From Pseudomonas shahriarae (lineage in GTDB: Bacteria > Pseudomonadota > Gammaproteobacteria > Pseudomonadales > Pseudomonadaceae), in the NCBI RefSeq assembly GCF_014268455.2, contig NZ_CP077085.1, forward strand, positions 4,753,001-4,817,000: a stretch of 64,000 nt of DNA. Reading direction: 5' to 3'. Positions within the stretch are counted from its first letter, which is position 1. Each line of letters begins with the position of its first letter. Of the stretch, positions 8,093 to 17,447 are shown piece after piece. Under the pieces are notes generated by a model. It was not told the DNA's origin. It did not search any database and saw only the letters and a list, made by a program, of their open reading frames with translations. Made by a program: the position numbers and the translations under genes.

Positions 8093-8962
8093 ATGGACCG
8101 CGTGCGCAATCTTCTGGAACAGATCCGGAACCGCCTCGAAGAATTGAACAAGGCCGAGAAAAAAGTCGCCGAGGTCATCCTGCTCAACCCACAGCAGGCG
8201 ACCCGCTTCTCGATCGCCGCCCTCGCCCAAGCCGCCTCGGTCAGTGAACCGACGGTCAACCGTTTCTGCCGCTCGTTCGGCGTCAGCGGTTACCCTGAAC
8301 TGAAATTGCAACTGGCGCAAAGCCTGGCCAGTGGCGCGGCCTATGTCAGCCGCGCCGTGGAGGCCGATGATAACCCCGAGGCCTACACGCAGAAGATTTT
8401 TGGCAGCGCCATCGCTTCATTGGACAGCGCCTGCCAGGCCCTGGACCCCGCGCTTATCAGCAAGGCCGTGGACTTGCTGATCCAGGCACGGCAGATCCAC
8501 TTCTTCGGCCTCGGTGCTTCGGCGCCAGTGGCCATGGATGCCCTGCACAAGTTCTTCCGTTTCAACCTGTCGGTGACGGCCCACGCCGACGTATTGATGC
8601 AACGCATGATTGCCTCGGTAGCGCATACCGGCGAGCTGTTCGTGATCATTTCCTACACCGGCCGCACCCGCGAGCTGGTGGAAGTAGCGCGCATTGCCCG
8701 GGAGAACGGCGCCTCGGTGCTGGGCGTGACGGCCGAGAACTCGCCATTGGCCAAGGTCAGTACGGTGAGCTTGAACATACCGCTGCCGGAAGACACCGAC
8801 ATCTATATGCCAATGACCTCGCGGATCATTCAGTTGACAGTGCTGGATGTGCTGGCGACCGGCATGACCTTGCGCCGTGGTGTGGATTTCCAGCCCCATC
8901 TGCGCAAGATCAAAGAGAGCTTGAATGACAGCCGGTATCCGGTGGGGGATGAGTTCAACTAA
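8093..8962 (+). CDS. hexR: Transcriptional repressor HexR (RpiR family, SIS domain)
   Basis: 289 residues. The N-terminal RpiR helix-turn-helix includes [20 protein letters not shown] (about 42-61); the C-terminal SIS sugar-phosphate-binding domain includes [15 protein letters not shown] and [15 protein letters not shown]. In pseudomonads HexR senses KDPG and represses zwf-pgl-eda, edd-glk and gap-1. Divergent from zwf. A GGA-type ribosome-binding site precedes the ATG. Complete and of normal length. Confidence 0.95.
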   Translation: MDRVRNLLEQIRNRLEELNKAEKKVAEVILLNPQQATRFSIAALAQAASVSEPTVNRFCRSFGVSGYPELKLQLAQSLASGAAYVSRAVEADDNPEAYTQKIFGSAIASLDSACQALDPALISKAVDLLIQARQIHFFGLGASAPVAMDALHKFFRFNLSVTAHADVLMQRMIASVAHTGELFVIISYTGRTRELVEVARIARENGASVLGVTAENSPLAKVSTVSLNIPLPEDTDIYMPMTSRIIQLTVLDVLATGMTLRRGVDFQPHLRKIKESLNDSRYPVGDEFN

Positions 8963-9004
8963 AGCTGGAATCGCCTCCAGCAGGGCCAGCCCAGCCCGCT
9001 ACCT

Positions 9005-9030
9005 TGTGGGAGCGGGCTTGCCCGCGATGA
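9005..9030. repeat. Single REP unit
   Basis: One REP copy, TGTGGGAGCGGGCTTGCC plus CGCGATGAGG, lying in the short gap between the convergent ends of hexR and the mutarotase gene. Confidence 0.85.
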
Positions 9031-9047
9031 GGCCCAGGGCAACACCA

Positions 9048-9893
9048 CTAACCCCCCGCCCGGGCCTGCAAACTCAAATGCGCCCTCTCCCCCGGCGCCA
9101 GGCTGGCCCCAGCCATGGCCGACTCCACGCACACAAAGCCCGACGCCTCGTTAAAGCTCACCCCCAGCAATGGCCGGCTGCCCGGATGCCAGACCACCGT
9201 GTCGGCACTGTCGCCAGTGTCGATGCACAGTTCGCGCTGCCAGGCGTGGTCTTTGAGCTGCAACTCCCCCTCATGCTGGAACACGCGCTGGCAGCCGCCA
9301 TCGACGCGCAACTCACCTTGCTGCTGGCAAACCTGACGACTCAACTGGTCGTAACCCTGCGCCCCGTCGAGCCCAGACAGCGCTATCTCGCCCACGTTGC
9401 CAATCCGCCAATAGGCGTGCAAAGCGTGGCTCAACTGGCACGGCAGCTCATCCTGATGCTCGGTGCTCAGGCGCAGTTCGAGGGTTTCGCCCAGGTGCGC
9501 ATGCAGGTCCACCTGCCAATCGCACAGCTGCAATTGCCAATGCAGGCGCACACCGTCGTCATCGGTGCTGCTGTCCAATAGCTTCCAGTCAATCAAGCGT
9601 GCCCAACCATGGGAGGGCCAGGCGTTTTCGCTGGGATGGCGGCCATACCACGGCCAGCACACTGGCACGCCGCCACGGATCGCCCCGACCTGCGGCCACT
9701 TGGCCGCGCACCACAGCCATGGCTTCTGGCCCGTGGGTTGGAAATGCAGCAACTGCGCGCCCTGGCGGCTGAATACCGCCTGGCACAGGGGGTGGTCAAT
9801 CACCAATACGTCGCGCATCTGGAAGCGCTCCCAGGCGAATACCGGTTGCTCGCGCAGGGATTTGAAAAAGCGTTGCAGCGGATGCTCATGCAT
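9048..9893 (-). CDS. D-hexose-6-phosphate mutarotase (YeaD-like aldose 1-epimerase)
   Basis: 281 residues of the galactose-mutarotase beta-sandwich. It interconverts alpha and beta anomers of hexose-6-phosphate. Landmarks: QGAQLLHFQPTGQKPWLW, IRGGVPVCWPWYG, SHGWAR and the C-terminal NEASGFVCVE. Its place between hexR and oprB in a glucose-uptake island is the conserved Pseudomonas order and fits feeding Zwf with the right anomer. The start at 9893 (MHEHPLQRF) is typical of the family. No signal peptide. Confidence 0.88.
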   Translation of the reverse strand: MHEHPLQRFFKSLREQPVFAWERFQMRDVLVIDHPLCQAVFSRQGAQLLHFQPTGQKPWLWCAAKWPQVGAIRGGVPVCWPWYGRHPSENAWPSHGWARLIDWKLLDSSTDDDGVRLHWQLQLCDWQVDLHAHLGETLELRLSTEHQDELPCQLSHALHAYWRIGNVGEIALSGLDGAQGYDQLSRQVCQQQGELRVDGGCQRVFQHEGELQLKDHAWQRELCIDTGDSADTVVWHPGSRPLLGVSFNEASGFVCVESAMAGASLAPGERAHLSLQARAGG

Positions 9894-9939
9894 GTGCCAC
9901 GGTCCTGTAGATCACTATCGCTCACCTCTTTGGTGAACC

Positions 9940-9968
9940 TGTGGAAGCTGGCTTGCCAGCTCCCACAC
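9940..9968. repeat. Short REP-derived palindrome
   Basis: GTGGAAGCTGG-CTTG-CCAGCTCCCAC forms a compact hairpin, a degenerate REP with the central spacer removed, in the gap between oprB and the mutarotase gene. Confidence 0.7.
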
Positions 9969-9987
9969 GCGTTATGCGCACCCGCTC

Positions 9988-10017
9988 AAAAAAAAGCGGA
10001 TAGCCATGGCTACCCGC
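9988..10017 (-). terminator. Rho-independent terminator after oprB
   Basis: On the minus strand, stem GCGGGTAGCC..GGCTATCCGC is followed by eight U residues, about 40 bases after the oprB stop. It separates oprB from the mutarotase gene. Confidence 0.88.
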
Positions 10018-10055
10018 AAAATGCGCACAGAGAGAAGGAGCTTATCGCAACCGCG

Positions 10056-11402
10056 TTAGAACACCGACTGAATTTTCAGACCGGCGACCAGGGCGTTGTC
10101 GACTTTATCCACGCCACCTGGGTGGGTGACGTATTGCAGGTTGGGACGCACGGTCAACCAGTTGGTGACGTGGAAGCCGTAGTTGATTTCGTAGTTGTAC
10201 TCGGTGCCGCGCAGTGGCGCATAACCTGCCTGGCTGTAATCGGTGAAACCGCCCGCTTCGTTCAACAACTCGGCGTTCTTGCGCACGTCATCGTTGACAT
10301 GCAGGCGAGCAGCACCAATGCCGACGTCATCTTTTGGACGCGCATCGAATGGGCCTTTGTACACCAGCATGATCGACTGATAGTTGTCGACCGTGTTGGT
10401 TTCCTTGTCGTGGAAGGTGGCGTTGGCCGCGATGTTCAGGCCGCGGGAAGCGTCGCCGTTATGGGTGGTGAGCTGCTGCTGGGCAACGAACCAATAGCCT
10501 TTTTTGCTGCTGCGGGTACGGTAGTCTGCGCCAGTGGTGGCCGCATTGTCGCCGTTGACGTCTTCACGTACGTCGGGAGCATCGGCGGCGCTCTTGTAGT
10601 AACCCACACGGTATTCGCCCGGCAGGTTATTGACCTTCGGCGACCAGACCAGCTCCACCGGAATCACGGTGCCCTTGGTGCCACTGCCGCTGAGCTTGAA
10701 GCCGTTGCCGTGCTCCAGCTGCGAGGGGTTCTGGTTGTACGCGCCGATCTGCGCATACAGCTCAGGCGTGATGTGGTACTTCACGCGGATCGCGGCCTGG
10801 CTGACCGGCCAGTTGTACCAGGTGTTGACGTAGTTACCCACTTGGGAGCCGCAGAACGAGAGGTTCTGGAAGTCGCACGGGAAGGTGTTGAAGTCTTCGC
10901 CTTCACCGAAGTAACCGAGTTTCACATCCAGCTTGTTGTCGAACATCTGGTGCTGAATCCAGAACTGGGTCAGGCGCACCATATGGCCACGGCCGTACAC
11001 TTCTTGAGACGAACTCAAGGTGCCGGCACGCGGGTCGCCAATGCGGTCATTGGAGATGTTGCGGCCATTACGGCTGGTCATCTGGATCTTGGCCTGGGTG
11101 TTGTCCCAGCCCCAGAGTTTTTGCAGGTCCAGCGCTACGCCGAGGCCGAACTGGTCAGCATAACGACCGGTCTTGTCATCGTTGTAGCCGCCGTGGGCGT
11201 TGTAGCCCGCTTCCCCAACGTAGTCGGCCTTGATGTCGATACCCCGCTCGATCAGCTTGGTCCGCTCGCCGCCCCAATCGCCGGTCATCCATTTGGAATC
11301 GGCACTGAAGGCCTCGTCTGCCATCGCATTGGCGGACAAAACCAGCGCTGCCGCTGCTGACAGCTGGCAGATCAAGCGAGTGTTGTTGTGTTGCTTTTTC
11401 AT
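10056..11402 (-). CDS. oprB: Carbohydrate-selective outer-membrane porin OprB
   Basis: 448 residues. A cleavable signal peptide (MKKQHNNTRL.. ending SANAMA before DEAF) is followed by WMTGDWGGERTKLIERGI, the N-terminal hallmark of the OprB family, many alternating beta-strand segments, and a C-terminal aromatic residue (IQSVF) typical of outer-membrane barrels. It admits glucose and related sugars to the periplasm, where GtsA binds them. It lies directly downstream of gtsABCD, separated by a REP pair, and ends in a strong terminator. Confidence 0.95.
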   Translation of the reverse strand: MKKQHNNTRLICQLSAAAALVLSANAMADEAFSADSKWMTGDWGGERTKLIERGIDIKADYVGEAGYNAHGGYNDDKTGRYADQFGLGVALDLQKLWGWDNTQAKIQMTSRNGRNISNDRIGDPRAGTLSSSQEVYGRGHMVRLTQFWIQHQMFDNKLDVKLGYFGEGEDFNTFPCDFQNLSFCGSQVGNYVNTWYNWPVSQAAIRVKYHITPELYAQIGAYNQNPSQLEHGNGFKLSGSGTKGTVIPVELVWSPKVNNLPGEYRVGYYKSAADAPDVREDVNGDNAATTGADYRTRSSKKGYWFVAQQQLTTHNGDASRGLNIAANATFHDKETNTVDNYQSIMLVYKGPFDARPKDDVGIGAARLHVNDDVRKNAELLNEAGGFTDYSQAGYAPLRGTEYNYEINYGFHVTNWLTVRPNLQYVTHPGGVDKVDNALVAGLKIQSVF

Positions 11403-11481
11403 CCCTACATCCTCGTCTTTATTGTTATTAACTGTTTTTATCTAACGCGGTTTACAGCTATTTCCGAAACATCCACATCGA

Positions 11482-11575
11482 ATGTGTGGGAGCGGGCTTG
11501 CTCGCGATGGCATCACTGCGGTGTGCCTGGTAGACCGAGCGGCCTGTATCGCGGGCAAGCCCGCTCCCACATTTT
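11482..11575. repeat. REP pair between gtsD and oprB
   Basis: Two inverted REP units, GTGGGAGCGGGCTTGCTCGC and the complement of GTGGGAGCGGGCTTGCCCGC, flank a spacer of about 40 bases. They sit between co-directional gtsD and oprB, where a hairpin could lower read-through or protect the 3' end of the gts mRNA. Confidence 0.88.
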
Positions 11576-11580
11576 GATTT

Positions 11581-12738
11581 TCAGCGGCCTTTAAATTGGG
11601 TGACGTTGTCGGCGTGTGGCACTGGCACTGACGCGGCGGTGCCCAGGCGTTCGCCGGTCTTGGCGTCGAACAGCAGCACCTTGGCCGGATCGAACTGCAA
11701 GGTCAGGCTCTCGCCCACTTGCGGCGCCACATCTGGCGCCAGGCGGCAGCAGACCTTGGTGTCATTGAGCTGCACGAACACCAGGGTGTCCGGGCCTGTG
11801 GGCTCGGTCACCTGGACTTCGGCACGAATGCTCGGCAGGCCATTGCCCTCGCCGCTGGCCAGGACAATTTGCTCCGGGCGCAGGCCGAGGATCACATCGC
11901 GGTCTTCAAGACCCGCATCGTTCATGCCCAGTGGCAATTCGCAACGCGCCTGACCGCTGTCGAGCAGGGCCAGCAGGCGGCCCTCCTTGCGTTGCAGGCG
12001 CAGGGGGATGAAGTTCATCGGCGGCGAGCCGATAAAGCTCGCCACAAACAGGTTGGCCGGATCGTTGTAGATGTCTTTCGGCGTGCCGAACTGCTGGATG
12101 ATCCCGTCCTTCATCACCGCCACTTTGTCGCCCAGGGTCATCGCTTCGATCTGGTCGTGGGTCACGTAGACCGTGGTGGTTTTCAGGCGCTGGTGCATCA
12201 GTTTCATTTCGGTGCGCATCTCGACCCGCAGCTTGGCGTCGAGGTTGGACAGTGGCTCGTCGAACAGGTAGATCTTCGGCCGCCGCGCCAGCGCCCGGCC
12301 CATGGCCACACGTTGTTGCTGGCCGCCCGAGAGCTGGCCCGGCTTGCGATTGAGCAAGTGCTCGATCTGCAGCAGCTTGGCCACCCGCGCCACTTCCTCG
12401 TCGATGTCGGCCTGGCTCATCTTGCGGATTTTCAGACCGAACTCGATGTTCTCGCGCACGCTCATGGTCGGGTACAGGGCGTAGGACTGGAACACCATGG
12501 CGATATCCCGGTCCTTGGGGCTCATGCCGCTGACGTCCTGGTCACCGATCATGATCGCGCCGCCGCTGATGTTTTCCAGGCCGGCGATGCAGTTCATCAG
12601 GGTCGACTTGCCGCAGCCCGAGGGCCCGACAAGAATCAGGAACTCACCGTCCTTGATCGACAGTTCGATGTTCTTCAGGGTGTCCGGCAGGCCGGCACCA
12701 TAGGTCTTGTTTACGTTGCGAAGTTCGAGCGTAGCCAT
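11581..12738 (-). CDS. gtsD: Glucose ABC transporter ATPase subunit GtsD (MalK/UgpC type)
   Basis: 385 residues. Nucleotide-binding domain with Walker [10 protein letters not shown] (about 37-45), the signature LSGGQQQR, Walker [13 protein letters not shown] and the switch His in VTHDQ, followed by a C-terminal MalK-like TOBE regulatory domain from about residue 240. It powers import by GtsBC. It begins two bases after gtsC ends, so the unit is gtsA-B-C-D. Confidence 0.93.
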   Translation of the reverse strand: MATLELRNVNKTYGAGLPDTLKNIELSIKDGEFLILVGPSGCGKSTLMNCIAGLENISGGAIMIGDQDVSGMSPKDRDIAMVFQSYALYPTMSVRENIEFGLKIRKMSQADIDEEVARVAKLLQIEHLLNRKPGQLSGGQQQRVAMGRALARRPKIYLFDEPLSNLDAKLRVEMRTEMKLMHQRLKTTTVYVTHDQIEAMTLGDKVAVMKDGIIQQFGTPKDIYNDPANLFVASFIGSPPMNFIPLRLQRKEGRLLALLDSGQARCELPLGMNDAGLEDRDVILGLRPEQIVLASGEGNGLPSIRAEVQVTEPTGPDTLVFVQLNDTKVCCRLAPDVAPQVGESLTLQFDPAKVLLFDAKTGERLGTAASVPVPHADNVTQFKGR

Positions 12739-12740
12739 GA

Positions 12741-13583
12741 TTACCCCTTGACCGCGCCAGCCGTGAGGCCGCGCACGAAATACTTGCCTGCGACCACATA
12801 GACCAGCAGGGTCGGCAGCCCGGCGATCATCGCCGCCGCCATATCAACGTTATATTCCTTGGCCCCGGTGCTGGTGTTGACCAGGTTGTTCAGCGCCACC
12901 GTGATGGGCTGCGAATCACCGCTGGAGAACACCACACCAAACAGGAAGTCGTTCCAGATCTGGGTGAACTGCCAGATCAGGCAGACCATGATGATCGGGG
13001 TCGACATCGGCAGAATGATCCGACGGAAGATGGTGAAGAATCCTGCGCCATCCAGGCGCGCAGCCTTGACCAGCGCATCCGGAATGCTCACGTAGTAGTT
13101 GCGGAAGAACAGCGTGGTGAATGCCAGGCCGTAGACCACGTGCACGAACACCAGGCCGGTGGTGGTGCTGGCCAGGCCCATTTTGCCGAGGGTGAACGAG
13201 GCCGGCAGCAAGACGGTCTGGAACGGCAGGAAGCAGCCGAACAACAACAGGCCGAAGAACAACTGCGAACCGCGAAAACGCCACATCGACAGCACGTAGC
13301 CGTTCAACGCACCGATGGTGGTGGAGATCAGCACCGCCGGGATGGTGATCATGAACGAGTTCCAGAAGTACCCGTTTACCGTGGCCCAGGCCTTGACCCA
13401 GCCGATCCCGGTAATCACCGTCGGCCAGCTCAGCAGGTTGCCGGTGCTGATGTCTTCCGGGGTCTTGAAGCTGGTCAGCAGCATCACCACCAGCGGCACC
13501 AGGTACAGCACCACGGCGAGGATCAGCACCGCATGGATCGCCAGGCGGCTGAAGCTGATGGAAGGTTTGGCGAGACTAGTCAT
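12741..13583 (-). CDS. gtsC: Glucose ABC transporter permease GtsC
   Basis: 280 residues, six predicted membrane helices, MalG type. The EAA loop is visible around LVKAARLDGAGFFTIFRRIILPM. It pairs with GtsB in the inner membrane. Its start overlaps the gtsB end by eight bases. Confidence 0.92.
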   Translation of the reverse strand: MTSLAKPSISFSRLAIHAVLILAVVLYLVPLVVMLLTSFKTPEDISTGNLLSWPTVITGIGWVKAWATVNGYFWNSFMITIPAVLISTTIGALNGYVLSMWRFRGSQLFFGLLLFGCFLPFQTVLLPASFTLGKMGLASTTTGLVFVHVVYGLAFTTLFFRNYYVSIPDALVKAARLDGAGFFTIFRRIILPMSTPIIMVCLIWQFTQIWNDFLFGVVFSSGDSQPITVALNNLVNTSTGAKEYNVDMAAAMIAGLPTLLVYVVAGKYFVRGLTAGAVKG

Positions 13584-14484
13584 GGCGCTTGGTCCTCAGC
13601 TCGGAGTACAGGTAAGGCACGATGATCGCGAGGATCGCGCCGAGCATCAGGATCGCACTGGCCGAGCCCATGCCCATCTGGCCGCGACTGAAGGTGAAGG
13701 AATACATGAACATCGCCGGCAGGTCGGACGAGTAGCCAGGGCCACCGGCCGTCATTGCCGCCACCAGGTCAAAGCTCTTGATGGCGATGTGCGCAAGGAT
13801 CATCACCGCGCTGAAGAACACCGGGCGCAGGCTGGGCAGCACCACGCTCCAGTAGATACGCGGCAGGCTCGCGCCGTCGATCTGTGCGGCACGGATGATC
13901 GACTGATCAACCCCACGCAGGCCGGCGAGGAACATCGCCATGATAAAGCCCGAGGCTTGCCATACCGCCGCAATCACCAGGCAATACACCACGCGGTCCG
14001 GGTCGATCAGCCAGTCCAGCCGGAAGCCTTCCCAGCCCCAGTCGCGCAGCAGTTTGTCCAGGCCCATGCCGGGGTTGAGCAGCCATTTCCAGGCAGTACC
14101 GGTGACGATCATCGAGAGCGCCATCGGGTACAGGTAGATGGTGCGGATAAAGCCTTCGCGGCGGATGCGCTGGTCGAGAAAGACCGCCAGCAGCACGCCG
14201 ATCACCAGGGTGATGCCGATAAACATGCCGCCGAACAGCGCCAGGTTTTTGCTCGCCACCCACCAGCGGTCGTTGTCGAACAACCGTGCGTATTGCGCCA
14301 GGCCCACCCATTTGTAGGTGGGCAGGAAGGTGGAGTTGGTGAACGACAGCACGAACGTCCACAGGATGTAGCCATAGAAGCCCACCAGAACGATGAACAT
14401 GCTCGGGGCCAGCACCAGTTTGGGGAGCCAGCGCTGCAATGCATCGAACGGCGAGGCCTTGCTGAACACAGCAACAGAACTCAT
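13576..14484 (-). CDS. gtsB: Glucose ABC transporter permease GtsB
   Basis: 302 residues, MalF type, with an N-terminal helix (LVLAPSMFIVLVGFYGYILW) and five further hydrophobic segments. The EAA loop is near SIIRAAQIDGASLPRIYWSV. It forms the channel with GtsC. About 170 bases, including a REP pair, separate it from gtsA. Confidence 0.92.
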   Translation of the reverse strand: MSSVAVFSKASPFDALQRWLPKLVLAPSMFIVLVGFYGYILWTFVLSFTNSTFLPTYKWVGLAQYARLFDNDRWWVASKNLALFGGMFIGITLVIGVLLAVFLDQRIRREGFIRTIYLYPMALSMIVTGTAWKWLLNPGMGLDKLLRDWGWEGFRLDWLIDPDRVVYCLVIAAVWQASGFIMAMFLAGLRGVDQSIIRAAQIDGASLPRIYWSVVLPSLRPVFFSAVMILAHIAIKSFDLVAAMTAGGPGYSSDLPAMFMYSFTFSRGQMGMGSASAILMLGAILAIIVPYLYSELRTKRHD

Positions 14485-14525
14485 GGGGAAATCCAGGGCA
14501 GGGAATAAGGGACTAATGGATAACC

Positions 14526-14631
14526 TTGTGGGAGTCGGCTTTGGGTGGGGGCTGGTTTGCCTGCGATGGCATCACCTGAGTGTCACTGCTACACCGAGGC
14601 GCTTGCATCGCGGGCAAGCCCGCTCCCACAC
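14526..14631. repeat. REP pair between gtsA and gtsB
   Basis: A degenerate left REP (GTGGGAGTCGGCTTTGGGTG, then GGCTGGTTTGCCTGCGATGG) and an intact inverted right REP. Lying inside the gts operon just after the binding-protein gene, it could stabilise the upstream gtsA message and so give more binding protein than permease. Confidence 0.82.
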
Positions 14632-14653
14632 TGAAACCGATTGCCCCTAGGGG

Positions 14654-15940
14654 TTACTTGGCAGACTTGATCGCCGCGCCAAGTTTCTTGGCGGTGTCGG
14701 CCGGGTCGGCTTTCGGGTCGTTGATGAAGTTGGTCACCACATCAAAGAACGCGCCCTGCACCGCCAGCGTGGTCGCCATGTTGTGCGCCATGCTCGGTTG
14801 CAGGCCGCCGGACTTGGCATCCACCAGGAAGTCCTTGGCCGCCGTCTGGGCGCAGCTGTCGAAGCCGTATTTGGCCATGTCGCCGAGCATGTCGTTGCGC
14901 ACCGGGATCGAGCCCTTGTTGATGCTGAAGACCTTCTGGAAGTTCTCACCCAGCACGACCTTGGCGATGTCTTGCTGACCGGCCGAGGTACCGGCATTTT
15001 TCTGCTTGAACACCGCCAGGGAGTCGATGTTGTAGGTGAAGGCCTTGTCGGTGCCCGGGAAGGCTACGCACTCGTAGTCCTTGCCGGCGATTTTCTTGGC
15101 GGCTGTCCACTCGCTCTTGGCCCAGTCACCCATGATCTGCATGCCGGCCTTGCCGTTGATGACTTTGGCGGCTTCCAGGTTCCAGTCCTGGCCCTTGCCG
15201 TCGGCGTCCATATAGGTCGCGACCTTTTTCAGCTCGGTCAGCGCCTTGACCATGTCCGGGCCGGTCAGGGTCGCGTTGTCGAGGTCGACCAGGGCTTTCT
15301 TGTAGCCGTCCACGCCCATGACCGAGAGCACCACGGCTTCGAACACCGTACTGTCCTGCCAAGGCTGGCCACCGTGGGCGAGCGCAATGAAGCCGGCAGC
15401 CTTGAGCTTGTCACCGGCGGCATAGAATTCTTCAAGGGTCGTAGGGTTTTTGCTGATGCCGGCTTTCTTGAAGACTTCAGGGTTGATCCACAGCCAGTTG
15501 ACGCGGTGGATATTCACCGGCACGGCCACGTAATCACCTTCGTACTTCACCGTGTCGGAGACTTTCTTGTCGAGCAGTTCGTCCCACTTTTCGGCCTTGG
15601 CCACGTCCTTCAGGACGTCGGTGTCGAGCAGCCCGGTGGACGCCCATTCCTGGATGTCGGGGCCTTTGATCTGGGCTACGCCTGGCGGGTTGCCGGCGAC
15701 CGCGCGGCTTTTCAGCACGGTCATGGCCGTGGCACCGCCGCCGCCTGCGACGGCCCCGTCTTTCCAGGTAAAACCGTCTTTCTCAACTTGGGCCTTCAGG
15801 ACATCCACCGCCGCCTTCTCACCGCCCGAGGTCCACCAATGCACAACTTCAACCGTCCCTTTGGAGTCGGCGGCAAATGCACTGAGGGGAAACAACGAGG
15901 CAATGGAAATAGCAACGGCGAGGCGATTAATCGCGTTCAT
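14654..15940 (-). CDS. gtsA: Periplasmic glucose-binding protein GtsA
   Basis: 428 residues. Signal peptide [20 protein letters not shown] with cleavage after AFA, then [20 protein letters not shown], the start of many extracellular sugar-binding proteins (family 1). It delivers glucose to GtsBCD. First gene of the gts operon. Upstream are a -10-like TTTAGAAT at 15997-16004 and a 20-bp palindrome at 16044-16063, an arrangement repeated before the isomerase gene. Confidence 0.94.
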   Translation of the reverse strand: MNAINRLAVAISIASLFPLSAFAADSKGTVEVVHWWTSGGEKAAVDVLKAQVEKDGFTWKDGAVAGGGGATAMTVLKSRAVAGNPPGVAQIKGPDIQEWASTGLLDTDVLKDVAKAEKWDELLDKKVSDTVKYEGDYVAVPVNIHRVNWLWINPEVFKKAGISKNPTTLEEFYAAGDKLKAAGFIALAHGGQPWQDSTVFEAVVLSVMGVDGYKKALVDLDNATLTGPDMVKALTELKKVATYMDADGKGQDWNLEAAKVINGKAGMQIMGDWAKSEWTAAKKIAGKDYECVAFPGTDKAFTYNIDSLAVFKQKNAGTSAGQQDIAKVVLGENFQKVFSINKGSIPVRNDMLGDMAKYGFDSCAQTAAKDFLVDAKSGGLQPSMAHNMATTLAVQGAFFDVVTNFINDPKADPADTAKKLGAAIKSAK

Positions 15941-15996
15941 CTGAGTACCTTTTTCTTGTTGTTATGCATGCAAGTCTGGAGCTTGCGCTGCATAGG

Positions 15997-16063
15997 ATTC
16001 TAAACAGGGATTTTTGCCAGGCACGTAACAAAGGGACGGGCAAATGTCACCACTTGGTGACAT
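15997..16063 (-). promoter_or_regulatory. gtsA promoter with 20-bp palindromic operator
   Basis: Minus strand, upstream to downstream: ATGTCACC-N4-GGTGACAT (16044-16063), GTTAC (16025-16029), then 20 bases and TTTAGAAT (15997-16004), a plausible -10 box. The palindrome overlaps the stop codon of the upstream isomerase gene. The same three blocks with the same 20-base gap occur before the isomerase gene. The regulator is not identified; GltR is one candidate because it controls gts in pseudomonads. Confidence 0.6.
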
Positions 16064-17306
16064 AGCAACCGGCCCCCAGCGCACTGGCCATGCTTGGGGA
16101 TAACGGCAGGCCCGGCAGCAATACGGCCTGCCAGGCATGGTACAGGTCCGGCTTGCCCCCCCAGATTTTGCTGGCGGGCAGGTTTTGCGGGTCGAGTTCG
16201 TGGTGCCAACTGCCCTGGACCCGGTCGATCAGGTGGGTTTCACAGAACTCCCAGAAGCGCCGGTACCAGACCTCGTAATGCCACTCGCCGGTGCGCTTGA
16301 GCAGGGCCTGGGCGGCCGCGCTGGCTTCGGCGTGGGTCCAATGCAGACGCTCGCGCACCACCGGGCGGTAGTGCCAGTCCAGGGTGTAGACCAGGCCCGG
16401 GCCACCGTCCACCGACCAGCCATACTCGCAGGCGCTGGCGAACAAAGCCTTGGCATCCTCCAGCAACCACGCTGGCGTGACGAGCCCCGCCTGCTGGCGT
16501 GCGGCTTCAAGGTGCAACACCAGGCGCGCCCATTCAAAGCCGTGCCCGGGAGTGATGCCGTAGGGGCGAAAGCCGTCGGCCGGGTTGTCTTCGTTGTAAC
16601 GGTGCAGGGGTTGCCAATAGCGGTCGAAATGCTCGATCACCATAAATTCATTGGCGGCGGCGTGCCGATGGATCACCCGTTCGACAATACGCAGCGCCCG
16701 CCCCAGCCAGCGCGTGTCGCCGGTGACATCGGCCAGGGCCAGAAAGGCTTCGGTGGCGTGCATATTGCTGTTGGCGCCGCGATAGGCTTCTTCACCGCTC
16801 CAGTCCCGGGCGAAGGATTCAAGCATTGCGCCCTCCTCCTCGCACCAGAAATGCTGGTCGATGATCTGCATGGCATCCGTCAACAGAGCTTGCGCCCCAG
16901 GGGCACCCGCCACCACGGCGGAACTGGCGGCCAGGGCGACAAAGGCGTGCAGGTAGGCGGCCTTGCCCGTATTGCCATCACCCGCGCCGGCGACGGCAAA
17001 CCAGCCGCCATGCTCGGCATCCCGCAACGGGCCGCCGAGGCTGGCCACACCGTGCTCCACCAGCTCGGCATAGCCCGGCAGCCCTTGGGCGTGAGCCATG
17101 GCGAAGCTGTGGGTCATGCGGGCGGTGTTCATGGTTTCGGCGTGGGCATCGACGGGCAGACGGCCCTGTACATCGAGGTTGCCGAAGCCTTCAGGCAGCC
17201 GCGAGGCCTTGGCAAAACCCAGCAGGCGCTGGCCTTCGGCGGCGAGCCAGGCGTGATGGGCAGGGGCGTTCAGCCAACTGCTGGCAGGCAGTGGTTGCAT
17301 GATCAT
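16047..17306 (-). CDS. AGE-family sugar epimerase/isomerase (probable mannose/fructose isomerase)
   Basis: 419 residues of the N-acylglucosamine 2-epimerase (alpha/alpha barrel) family, which includes YihS and D-mannose isomerase. Visible landmarks are RMTHSFAMAHAQG, NSNMHATEAFLALADVTG, GHGFEWARLVLHLEA and GKPDLYHAWQAV, with conserved His residues of the barrel cavity. No signal peptide. Location beside the glucose transporter suggests it brings mannose or a related hexose into the same catabolism; the exact substrate is inferred. The start at MIMQPLP has a weak ribosome-binding site. It has its own promoter with the shared palindrome. Confidence 0.78.
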   Translation of the reverse strand: MIMQPLPASSWLNAPAHHAWLAAEGQRLLGFAKASRLPEGFGNLDVQGRLPVDAHAETMNTARMTHSFAMAHAQGLPGYAELVEHGVASLGGPLRDAEHGGWFAVAGAGDGNTGKAAYLHAFVALAASSAVVAGAPGAQALLTDAMQIIDQHFWCEEEGAMLESFARDWSGEEAYRGANSNMHATEAFLALADVTGDTRWLGRALRIVERVIHRHAAANEFMVIEHFDRYWQPLHRYNEDNPADGFRPYGITPGHGFEWARLVLHLEAARQQAGLVTPAWLLEDAKALFASACEYGWSVDGGPGLVYTLDWHYRPVVRERLHWTHAEASAAAQALLKRTGEWHYEVWYRRFWEFCETHLIDRVQGSWHHELDPQNLPASKIWGGKPDLYHAWQAVLLPGLPLSPSMASALGAGCYVTKW

Positions 17307-17339
17307 GGGTGGCCCTTTTTGTTTTTATGGGATGACCGC

Positions 17340-17406
17340 AGTCTAAACAAGGGTCGGGAGAGGGCATGTAACGAAAGAGCGAGGAAATGTCACCGATTGG
17401 TGACAT
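17340..17406 (-). promoter_or_regulatory. Isomerase-gene promoter with 20-bp palindromic operator
   Basis: ATGTCACC-N4-GGTGACAT at 17387-17406, GTTAC at 17368-17372, 20 bases, then TTTAGACT at 17340-17347. Block order and spacing match the gtsA promoter, while the spacer bases differ, which argues for functional constraint. The predicted start lies about 30 bases before the isomerase ATG. Confidence 0.6.
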
Positions 17407-17447
17407 TGGCAAGAGCCGGCAAGCCGGCCCCAAGAGTAACAATGGCG

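Noticed and set aside
9609..11360. 583-codon open frame on the plus strand
   Set aside because: Spans the mutarotase gene, a terminator and oprB in antisense; not a gene.
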